From Bacteroidota bacterium (GTDB lineage: Bacteria; Bacteroidota; Bacteroidia; Flavobacteriales; Weeksellaceae), in NCBI GenBank assembly GCA_023399675.1, contig JAEWOM010000197.1, positions 1 to 5,428 on the forward strand: a stretch of DNA of 5,428 bases. Reading direction: 5' to 3'. The translations under genes and the position numbers were made by a program. The notes beneath the pieces are model-generated. The model was not told where the DNA came from. It saw only the letters and a program-made list of their open reading frames with translations, and made no database searches. Of the stretch, positions 1-5,428 are shown piece after piece; the stretch's first letter is position 1; each line of letters opens with the position of its first letter.

Positions 1-171
1 CCGCTGGATAGCTGTGGTTAAGCAACTTTGCGAAGAAAAAATGGGCAGTTTCTGGATGAGTTAGCAACGAACTCCACTGCAAAAAAATATCGCTGAATTG
101 ATGTTTGCTGATGGTTTTTTTCGTAAATTTATTATCAGAATAAAACAAGTTTAATTTAAAGACCCGATATT
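1..171. other. Upstream region without a supportable gene
   Basis: I find no gene I can defend here. On the plus strand the three frames close quickly, with stops at 7-9... 19-21 and 62-64; a short tail ending at the TAG at 62-64 could be the C-terminus of a gene lying to the left, but nothing in it is recognisable. On the minus strand one frame is open from about 169 to the left edge (56 codons), but it has no ATG, only TTG or rarer starts. The last 60 bases before the DUF465 gene are AT-rich, as expected for a promoter and leader. Confidence 0.5.
104..131 (+). promoter_or_regulatory. Weak candidate promoter for the DUF465 gene
   Basis: A TTTG at 104-107 is followed after 16 bases by TAAATTTA (124-131), which matches seven of eight positions of the Bacteroidota -7 box TAnnTTTG. 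The spacer is slightly shorter than usual. The position, about 40 bases ahead of the ATG at 172, is sensible, but in such AT-rich DNA a match of this quality can arise by chance. Confidence 0.2.
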
Positions 172-405
172 ATGGAAAGCCATGTATTAACCAACGAATT
201 TCCCGAATTTGCACAAAAAATTGTTGACCTTAAAGGTAAAGATGAAGCTTTTACTAAACTGTATGTTAATTACGAAGAAGTAAACGCGCTGATTGCTCAT
301 TACGAAGAAGGGGAACAAAATCATACGACAGATGAACATCTTACAGATTTGCGCAAAAAAAGGCTGCACCTGAAAGATGAATTATATGAATATCTGCAAA
401 AATAA
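172..405 (+). CDS. YdcH/DUF465 family small helical protein
   Basis: This 77-residue protein belongs to the YdcH (DUF465) family of short, highly charged proteins that form a helical hairpin. Their biochemical role is not established. The family pattern is visible throughout: an N-terminal EFPEFAQKI segment (about residues 9-17), a central stretch with F and Y/E residues (about 27-46), a linker rich in polar residues, and the diagnostic C-terminal block TDLRKKRLHLKDELYEYL (about 58-75). No signal peptide or membrane segment is present, so it should be cytoplasmic. The ATG at 172 gives the normal family length and no earlier in-frame ATG exists. It appears to be a single-gene unit, since a strong terminator follows 25 bases after the stop. 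The assignment rests on my recognition of the family pattern; the function remains unknown. Confidence 0.85.
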   Translation: MESHVLTNEFPEFAQKIVDLKGKDEAFTKLYVNYEEVNALIAHYEEGEQNHTTDEHLTDLRKKRLHLKDELYEYLQK

Positions 406-430
406 GATGCCCGAAAAAAGCATAAACCTG

Positions 431-458
431 AAGCGCTGCGTTCTGCAGCGCTTTTTTT
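431..458 (+). terminator. Rho-independent terminator after the DUF465 gene
   Basis: A perfect 9-bp stem, AAGCGCTGC (431-439) with GCAGCGCTT (445-453), closes a five-base loop and runs into seven consecutive T (452-458). It lies 25 bases after the DUF465 stop codon, so it should end that transcript before the aquaporin gene. Confidence 0.9.
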
Positions 459-488
459 GTGGAGTTTGTCAATTTATCAATACATTTG
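456..488 (+). promoter_or_regulatory. Predicted Bacteroidota-type promoter for the aquaporin
   Basis: TACATTTG at 481-488 is an exact match to the Bacteroidota -7 box TAnnTTTG. A TTTG at 456-459 lies 21 bases upstream, within the spacing usual for the -33 element. Transcription would start near 493-495, giving a leader of about 20 bases before the ATG at 513. The -33 element sits in the T-tract of the preceding terminator, so the two signals overlap. A second TTTG at 465-468 is too close to the -7 box to serve. Confidence 0.5.
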
Positions 489-512
489 TTAAACAACATT
501 AAACTATTTATT

Positions 513-1232
513 ATGAATGTATCCTTAACATCAAAGTTTGTAGCAGAACTGCTCGGGACAATGGTCCTGGTCCTAATGGGCTGTGGAGCAGCAGTAATTG
601 CAGGAGGCGACGGTACCACCGGCGTCAGACTGCTCGGAATTTCTTTCGCCTTCGGTTTAAGCGTCGTAGCAATGGCCTACGCGATCGGACACATTTCCGG
701 CTGACACATCAATCCCGCAATTACGATTTCCATGGTTGCAGCAGGCCGTATGAAAATGGGCGAAGCGATGACCTATATTCTTGCCCAAATTATCGGGGCA
801 GCGCTTGGTGCAGCAATTCTATATATGATTTGGAGTAATCATGCCGGTTTTGAAATGGCACCGTGGGCATTAGGTTCAAACGGCTGGGGCGAAGGATACG
901 GTGATGCTTATAATATGACTGCAGCTTTCGTGGCAGAATTTATTTTTACCTTTATTTTCCTGCTCGTGATTCTGGGCTCCACTTCTTCTAAAAATATCAA
1001 TGGTGGATTTGCCGGCCTTGCAATCGGTCTTTCTTTGGTGCTGATTCACATTGTCGGTATCAAAGTAACCGGCGTATCAGTGAATCCTGCCAGAAGTATC
1101 GGACCTGCAATTTTTGCCGGTGGTGAAGCACTTCAGCAACTGTGGCTGTTTATCGTTGCACCGATTCTGGGAGCAGTTGTTGCCGCTTTTGTTTACAACC
1201 TTCTCATTGAAAGACCTGAACGTGTAAATTAA
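513..1232 (+). pseudogene. aqpZ: AqpZ-type aquaporin interrupted by an in-frame TGA
   Basis: This frame encodes a major intrinsic protein of the aquaporin Z type, an inner-membrane tetrameric channel for passive water flow. Read through the TGA it would be 239 residues, close to the roughly 230 of E. coli AqpZ, with six hydrophobic segments and two half-helices. Visible signatures are the N-terminal FVAELLGT block (9-16), the first NPA motif at 67-69 and the second at 191-193 followed by Arg194. The predicted selectivity filter is Phe47, His179, Val188 and Arg194. Codon 64 (702-704) is TGA, where relatives have Cys, Gly or Ala in GHISG-x-H-x-NPA. Everything downstream stays in frame with good family similarity, so the lesion is a single codon, not decay. 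I chose the ATG at 513 because the protein then starts right before the first helix and the GTG at 459 lies upstream of the predicted transcription start. If not recoded or read through, translation yields only 63 residues. I call it a pseudogene provisionally; a sequencing error or recoding is possible. Confidence 0.85.
702..704 (+). other. In-frame TGA at aquaporin codon 64
   Basis: The reading is ATT TCC GGC TGA CAC ATC AAT CCC, that is I-S-G-stop-H-I-N-P. Relatives carry Cys, Gly or Ala at this place, so one substitution (from TGC, TGT or GGA) would explain it. The following base is C, and UGAC is known as an inefficient termination signal in bacteria. The next 50 bases show only weak pairing, such as GCAA with TTGC around 715-738, with no compact stem-loop resembling a bacterial SECIS element. 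Confidence 0.9.
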
Positions 1233-1255
1233 TCACATTCATTCTGTCATAACGA

Positions 1256-1283
1256 AAAACAGCCGGCTTGAGCCGGCTGTTTT
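1256..1283. terminator. Bidirectional terminator between convergent genes
   Basis: A perfect 12-bp stem, AAAACAGCCGGC (1256-1267) with GCCGGCTGTTTT (1272-1283), closes a TTGA loop. T-rich DNA follows on the plus strand (TTTTATTTTC), and the flanking A run supplies a T-tract on the minus strand. It lies in the 67-base gap between the stops of the aquaporin and the S9 peptidase, so it can end both transcripts. Confidence 0.9.
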
Positions 1284-1299
1284 ATTTTCTATTATTTTC

Positions 1300-3450
1300 T
1301 TACTTCTTATCTCCTTTCAGATAAAGATCAATATAATCCGTCACTTTCTGCATCAGATGAACGCGGTCTTTTCCGAGAACATTGTGCTGATGTCCCGGGT
1401 AAGCAAAGTAGTCAATTTGAATTCCTTTATCTACTGCCGCTTTCAGAAATTTCACCGAATGTTGCCAAACTACTACATCATCCTGCGCACCGTGAATCAT
1501 CAGCAGTTTACCTTTCAGATTCTGAACTTTATCCAGCAATCCTGATCTTTTGTAACCTTCCGGGTTTTCCTGCGGTGTGTCCATGTATCGTTCGGTGTAC
1601 ATAATTTCATACATATCCCATTCAATTACAGGACCTCCGGCAACACCGACTTTAAAGACATCCGGATGACGGAGCATTAAACTCGTCGTCATAAATCCGC
1701 CATAACTCCAGCCATGAACTCCCATTCGCGCAGAATCTACATAAGGCAGTGTTTTAAGGTAATTCACTCCTTTCAGCTGATCATTCATTTCCACCGTACC
1801 CATATCTCTGAAAACCGCCTGCTCAAATTTCATTCCGCGGTTTGACGAACCTCTTCCGTCCATTGAGAAAACAACGTAGCCGTTCTGAGCCAAATATTCA
1901 TACCAAAGGTTTCCTGATGCCGGAAAACCGTTCGTAATCAACTGAAGATGCGGACCATTGTACAGATATACAATTACGGGATACTTTTTCGACGCGTCAA
2001 ATTCCGTAGGAAGAATCAGTTTGCCATACAGCGGTGTAGCGTCATCTGCGGACAGTGTTACGTTCTTTATTTCAGGTCTTTTATAATTCTTCAGAGGATT
2101 TTCTGAGATCAGAATGTTTTTAGTCTGCAAATTGGCCGTATTGATCAGATTTACTTTTCGGGGCGTTTCCGCATTCGAATACACGTCATACAGCCAGTTT
2201 CCGTCTTTGCTGAGTACACCCGTATGCATTCCGGGAGCCGTATCCATTCTTTCAATCTTGAAATTATTCCAGTTTATCCGGTAAATATGCCTTTCGAGTG
2301 GACCGTCTTTGGTAGCGGTGAAATAAATATCTTTTTTCTTTTCGTTAAAACCAAGAATATCGTTCACAAGCCAGTCTCCTTTTGTTAGCTGTGCAACCAG
2401 GCCCTTGTCGATATTATAGTGGAAAAGATGGTTGTAGCCCGTGCGCTGGCTTTGCCAGATATAATCTGTTGTAGAATTCGGGAAGAACGTCAAAGGATTC
2501 TGTGGTTCCACATATTTCTCGTGCTTCTCTTCGAACAACGTTTTGATGTAATTTCCTGTGAAAGCATCATACTGCTGCATTTTCAGGTGATTCTGCGCTC
2601 TGTTCAGTACGCCTACAAAAATATATTTTGAATCCGGACTCCAGGTCACTGCAGTAAGGTACTGCTCTTTGTCGCCGTCGATATTCAAGAATCTCTTTGT
2701 TCCGCTTTTCACATCGTAAACGCCGAGCGTCACTTCATGGGATTTTGAGCCGGACATCGGATACTTGATATTCACATTTTTCGCAGGTGTTACGCTCCAG
2801 TCAATGACCGGGTAATCCGTCACCATGCGCTGATCCATACGGTAGAATGCAATTTTCTGATTGTTCGGTGCCGGAAAAATTCCACCGTTAATTCCGAACT
2901 CATTTCTGTGCACTGCCTGGCCGCTGATGATATTTTCATCCTCATCATTGGTAACAGCCGTTGTTTTGCCGCCTTTAGATACGTACAGATTATTTTTTAC
3001 CGTATAGACCACCGTTTCGTCATCGGAGAGTAGCGTCACGTTTTCTGCACCCTCATTTAAGCTGGATCCGCTTTTAAGATTCCACTCTGAACCTGATTTT
3101 TCCATCCAGAAATACTGGTTTCCGCTCCGGTAATATCCTTTACCGGCATTCAGAAACTTTACCGGCGGCAAGCCTTTCAGCCTTTTATCAGCATTCAGAT
3201 TTCTGTTCAGTTGCGAAACAGAAACCAGGGTATCGGTTTTTCCGGTTCTGATATTGGTAATCAGGTATCCGTTTCTTACACCCTGCACGTACGACTGTCC
3301 GTCGTCCAGCCATGCGAACTGTGAAATATTTTTAACTGCGAGGTTACTGCGAAGACCGTTCACGGCTTCTGTCATGGTAAATCGCTGGTTTTGCGCACCT
3401 GCCAATCCTGCGATGAGCAGTACGAAAAAAGTAATTTTCGAAAAATTCAT
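1300..3450 (-). CDS. Secreted S9 family (DPP IV-like) prolyl dipeptidyl peptidase
   Basis: This 716-residue protein is a serine exopeptidase of family S9B, which removes X-Pro or X-Ala dipeptides from peptide N-termini. A signal peptide (1-19, cleavage expected after LAGA) sends it to the periplasm or cell surface. Residues from about 35 to 460 form the DPP IV N-terminal beta-propeller, and about 490-712 the alpha/beta-hydrolase domain. The catalytic triad is intact: Ser582 in GWSYGG, Asp657 in HGAQDD, His689 in GHQH. Tyr497 is the likely oxyanion residue, and Tyr614 and Tyr618 match the proline-pocket tyrosines. The motif that holds the substrate amino group, usually Glu-Glu, reads Asn183-Glu184 here. 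Sequence blocks such as VHGWSYGGFMTT and PQENPEGY closely resemble what I recall of Porphyromonas gingivalis DPP4. I prefer the ATG at 3450: an earlier in-frame TTG at 3504 would add 18 residues before a proper signal peptide and coincides with the predicted -33 element. It may be co-transcribed with PAP2, 54 bases upstream, but also has its own likely promoter. Confidence 0.92.
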   Translation of the reverse strand: MNFSKITFFVLLIAGLAGAQNQRFTMTEAVNGLRSNLAVKNISQFAWLDDGQSYVQGVRNGYLITNIRTGKTDTLVSVSQLNRNLNADKRLKGLPPVKFLNAGKGYYRSGNQYFWMEKSGSEWNLKSGSSLNEGAENVTLLSDDETVVYTVKNNLYVSKGGKTTAVTNDEDENIISGQAVHRNEFGINGGIFPAPNNQKIAFYRMDQRMVTDYPVIDWSVTPAKNVNIKYPMSGSKSHEVTLGVYDVKSGTKRFLNIDGDKEQYLTAVTWSPDSKYIFVGVLNRAQNHLKMQQYDAFTGNYIKTLFEEKHEKYVEPQNPLTFFPNSTTDYIWQSQRTGYNHLFHYNIDKGLVAQLTKGDWLVNDILGFNEKKKDIYFTATKDGPLERHIYRINWNNFKIERMDTAPGMHTGVLSKDGNWLYDVYSNAETPRKVNLINTANLQTKNILISENPLKNYKRPEIKNVTLSADDATPLYGKLILPTEFDASKKYPVIVYLYNGPHLQLITNGFPASGNLWYEYLAQNGYVVFSMDGRGSSNRGMKFEQAVFRDMGTVEMNDQLKGVNYLKTLPYVDSARMGVHGWSYGGFMTTSLMLRHPDVFKVGVAGGPVIEWDMYEIMYTERYMDTPQENPEGYKRSGLLDKVQNLKGKLLMIHGAQDDVVVWQHSVKFLKAAVDKGIQIDYFAYPGHQHNVLGKDRVHLMQKVTDYIDLYLKGDKK

Positions 3451-3471
3451 TTTAGTAAATATAAAATCTCC

Positions 3472-3504
3472 CAAAAATAGCAATTTTTGGTGTTTTTTCA
3501 GCAA
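3472..3504 (-). promoter_or_regulatory. Predicted promoter for the S9 peptidase
   Basis: On the minus strand TATTTTTG (3479-3472) exactly fits the TAnnTTTG box, with a TTG at 3504-3502, 22 bases upstream, as a -33 element. Initiation near 3465 would leave a short A/T-rich leader before the ATG at 3450. It lies wholly in the gap between the PAP2 stop and the peptidase start, suggesting the peptidase can be expressed separately from PAP2. Confidence 0.4.
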
Positions 3505-4212
3505 TCAGTGCGGCATCAAATAGATTGCAGTAAGCGGATCGTCATCCGGCTTCTTTCTGTTCCATTTGTATTGGTGAGTCCAGTATGCAATTTTCATCGA
3601 CAGAATGCCTAATCCTGCTCCGAAAAGGACATCGGAAAAATAATGTTTGTCATTCACCGCCCGCAGAACGCCGATTCCGGTTGCGAACGTGTACGAAGCA
3701 AAAGGAACCCATCGGTATTCTGTTCCGTACTCCATGCCGACCAGCGTTGCGCCGGCGAAAGCAATTGCGGTATGTCCGGAAGGAAATGAATAAGCTTTTC
3801 CATCGGGGCGGACACCTCCGATGGTCTTTTTCAGCAACATAACCGTCCCGATATTGATTATCTGTCCTTTCACCATGATGGCGGTTCTGTTTTTCCAGTC
3901 GGTTCGTGGCTTCATTCCGGCCCACTCAAAAGCATACGCAGCGGCGAAGGGTACAAACTGCGCGTAATCATCGAAAGAATTTGAAATTCCTAAAAGATCT
4001 GCATCCCTTTCAACAACTTCCTGGTTCTCACCGTTTGATCTGTCGGCTAAATGCAGGGAAATTCCTGCTGCCATCATCGCCGCAGGAATGTACAGATTTT
4101 TCGGGCGAAACTCCGGGCGGTTGACCACGGAAACGGAATCCACGTCCTGTGCTTTACCGCAGGCGGAAAATAAACAGATGAAGAACAGGATCAATATTCT
4201 GGAAACCGACAT
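3505..4212 (-). CDS. PAP2 family phosphatase with signal peptide
   Basis: This 235-residue protein belongs to the type 2 phosphatidic acid phosphatase (PAP2) superfamily, membrane enzymes that remove phosphate from lipid phosphates or diphosphates such as phosphatidate, undecaprenyl diphosphate or lipid A. All three catalytic motifs are present: K-x6-RP (Lys128 to Arg135-Pro136), PSGH (144-147), and R-x5-H-x3-D (Arg184, His190, Asp194), the last preceded by Leu where Ser is common. Several hydrophobic stretches (about 40-57, 83-99, 112-127, 148-160, 168-184, 193-210) fit a membrane enzyme with its active site facing the periplasm. The N-terminus is a signal sequence. It may be cut by lipoprotein signal peptidase before Cys18 (FSAC) or by signal peptidase I after KA (residue 21, before Gln-Asp). 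The ATG at 4212 is the only plausible start, because an in-frame TAG lies four codons upstream. It ends with TGA, showing that TGA works as a stop here. The substrate cannot be told from sequence. Confidence 0.9.
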   Translation of the reverse strand: MSVSRILILFFICLFSACGKAQDVDSVSVVNRPEFRPKNLYIPAAMMAAGISLHLADRSNGENQEVVERDADLLGISNSFDDYAQFVPFAAAYAFEWAGMKPRTDWKNRTAIMVKGQIINIGTVMLLKKTIGGVRPDGKAYSFPSGHTAIAFAGATLVGMEYGTEYRWVPFASYTFATGIGVLRAVNDKHYFSDVLFGAGLGILSMKIAYWTHQYKWNRKKPDDDPLTAIYLMPH

Positions 4213-4294
4213 TTCACAAAGCTAAAGAATGTCCTGAAACGGAGCACAGAAAACGTAGAAAAATTTGTAATTTTCAATGAGGAAAAAGACCGTC
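4213..4294. promoter_or_regulatory. Divergent intergenic region, PAP2 and DUF2851
   Basis: This 82-base gap must carry the start signals of two divergent genes. On the minus strand TAGCTTTG (4224-4217) exactly matches TAnnTTTG but ends only four bases before the PAP2 ATG, and no TTG lies at the normal -33 distance. If real, it would give an almost leaderless PAP2 mRNA. On the plus strand I see only an imperfect box, TAATTTTC (4268-4275), without a -33 partner, so the DUF2851 promoter is unresolved. Confidence 0.3.
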
Positions 4295-5428
4295 ATGAAT
4301 GAGAAACTCCTCCAGTACCTTTGGTACTATAAGATTTTCAGCTCTTTGGATTTTCATGATACGGAAGGAAATCCAATCGAGATCATCAACTTTGGCAAAT
4401 GGAATCAGGATTCCGGAGCCGATTTTCTTTTTGCTAAAATCCGCCACAACGGCGTTGAACTGGCCGGAAATATCGAACTGCACATTAAATCGTCAGACTG
4501 GATTTTTCATCGGCATTCCGAAAACCCTGATTTTTCCAATGTCATTCTGCACGCTGTTTATGAACATGATCTCGATATCGAAGCAATCTCTGAAAAAAAT
4601 ATTCCAACGCTGGAACTCAAGAAATATATTTCTGATGAAACCTTACAGAAATATCAGTTGCTGCTGAATGAAACATCCTTCATACCGTGTGAAGAAATTT
4701 TTTCGCCGGACAGAATTCCATTCGGTTTTCATGATGAAACCCTGTTAAACAGGCTCGAAGAGAAATCAAAAGAAATCGAAATGCGGCTGAAACAGCAGAA
4801 AAACGACTATGAGGCAGTACTTTTTCACAACATCGCTTACGCTTTCGGTTTAAAAGTGAATGCTGAGATTTTCCGGCAAATCGCGGAATCGGTTAATTTT
4901 CAGATTGTGCGAAAAATCAGTCAGAATAACATTCAGATCGAAGCGCTGCTTTTCGGGCTTTCCAACTGGCTTGATGAACCGGCAGACGCAGAAATGATGA
5001 AATGGAAAACCGAGTTCGATTTTCTGGTCAGAAAATTCGGAATTGTCCAGACAACATTGCGTCCTAAATTTCTCAGGTTAAGACCTCCCAATTTCCCCAC
5101 TTTGCGGATGTCTCAACTTGCGCATCTTTATCACACGCATCAGAATTTATTTTCAAAAATCATGCAGTCTGAAAACCTGAATGGGCTTTTTGAAATATTC
5201 GATGGTGTAAAAGCATCGGTTTACTGGAATACCCGTTTCAATTTTGGGAAAGAATCCGATCAGGATTACGAAAAAAAGATCTCGCGGAAATTTATTGAAC
5301 TGGTTATCATCAACGCTGTTCTCCCTCTAAAATATACTTACCACAAGCATCAAAATGAATATATCGCAGATGAAATCGTTGGCTTTTACGCGCAGTTGCC
5401 TGCGGAGGAAAACACCATTGTAAACAAC
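4295..5428 (+). CDS. DUF2851 family protein, 3' end outside the window
   Basis: An open frame of 378 codons runs off the right edge. I recognise it as DUF2851, a family of unknown function that I associate with Bacteroidota. Typical blocks are MNEKLLQYLW at the start, DSGADFLFAKI (39-49), GNIELHIKSSDW (58-69), NVILHAVYEHD (82-92), a charged helical stretch (about 150-172), LFHNIAYAFGLKVN (176-189) and LRPPNFPTLR (262-270). No signal peptide or membrane segment is seen, so it is probably cytoplasmic. The spacing of Asp43, Glu61 and His63 recalls a PD-(D/E)XK nuclease core with His in place of Lys; this is my inference. I chose the ATG at 4295 because the protein then opens with the usual family N-terminus; an in-frame ATG at 4277 would add six residues (MRKKTV). 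The AGGA at 4280-4283 lies about 11 bases ahead of 4295, a loose ribosome-binding spacing. The gene diverges from PAP2 and no partner gene is visible. Confidence 0.85.
   Translation, partial: MNEKLLQYLWYYKIFSSLDFHDTEGNPIEIINFGKWNQDSGADFLFAKIRHNGVELAGNIELHIKSSDWIFHRHSENPDFSNVILHAVYEHDLDIEAISEKNIPTLELKKYISDETLQKYQLLLNETSFIPCEEIFSPDRIPFGFHDETLLNRLEEKSKEIEMRLKQQKNDYEAVLFHNIAYAFGLKVNAEIFRQIAESVNFQIVRKISQNNIQIEALLFGLSNWLDEPADAEMMKWKTEFDFLVRKFGIVQTTLRPKFLRLRPPNFPTLRMSQLAHLYHTHQNLFSKIMQSENLNGLFEIFDGVKASVYWNTRFNFGKESDQDYEKKISRKFIELVIINAVLPLKYTYHKHQNEYIADEIVGFYAQLPAEENTIVNN

Noticed and set aside
269..310. Direct repeat ATTACGAAGAAG at 269-280 and 299-310
   Set aside because: Two copies 30 bases apart both encode Tyr-Glu-Glu in the DUF465 helical region; most simply coincidental codon reuse in a charged helix.
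459..512. GTG at 459 as an earlier aquaporin start
   Set aside because: It lies in the terminator T-tract and upstream of the predicted transcription start, and would add 18 residues not expected in the family.
705..760. SECIS-like hairpin after the aquaporin TGA
   Set aside because: Only short, interrupted pairings such as GCAA/TTGC or GCC/GGC are visible; none gives a compact stem with a GU-containing apical loop at the bacterial spacing.
3451..3504. TTG at 3504 as the S9 peptidase start
   Set aside because: The added 18 residues precede a complete signal peptide beginning at the ATG at 3450; the TTG fits better as a -33 promoter element.
3254..4124. Several 70-90 codon frames opposite or shifted within the peptidase and PAP2 genes
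   Set aside because: They overlap well-supported genes with intact catalytic motifs, have no recognisable features and read as shadows.
4299..4667. 122-codon plus-strand frame inside the DUF2851 gene
   Set aside because: It is a shifted frame of DUF2851; the frame from 4295 carries the recognisable family motifs and stays open to the window edge.
1..5428. Genome-wide reassignment of TGA as a sense codon
   Set aside because: The PAP2 gene ends at a TGA at the expected length and the other complete genes end in TAA, with no other in-frame TGA in a gene.

Overview
The window looks like chromosomal DNA from a member of the Bacteroidota, most likely a flavobacterium of the Chryseobacterium/Weeksellaceae type. 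This is an inference. It rests on the moderate-to-low GC content, A-rich start regions without Shine-Dalgarno motifs, several matches to the Bacteroidota promoter box TAnnTTTG, a DPP IV-type S9 peptidase resembling that of Porphyromonas, and a DUF2851 gene, a family I associate mainly with this phylum.

Layout from left to right. Positions 1-171 hold no gene I can support. A small YdcH/DUF465 helical-hairpin gene (172-405, +) ends in a strong terminator. Next is an AqpZ-type aquaporin (513-1232, +) whose otherwise intact reading frame is broken by one TGA, exactly where the first NPA signature begins (GHISG-stop-HINPA). A bidirectional terminator (1256-1283) separates it from two genes on the minus strand. 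These are a secreted S9/DPP IV-like prolyl dipeptidyl peptidase (1300-3450) and, upstream of it, a PAP2-family phosphatase with a signal peptide (3505-4212). Diverging from PAP2 is a DUF2851 gene (4295 onward, +), which is cut by the window edge.

The genes do not form an obvious pathway. They are ordinary envelope and housekeeping functions: water transport, periplasmic peptide degradation, lipid phosphate hydrolysis, and two proteins of unknown role. I see no mobile element, CRISPR array, RNA gene or defence cassette. The one clear anomaly is the in-frame TGA in the aquaporin. It could be a fresh nonsense mutation, a sequencing error, or stop-codon recoding. TGA is also the normal stop codon of the PAP2 gene here, so genome-wide reassignment is unlikely, and I find no convincing SECIS-like hairpin after it.
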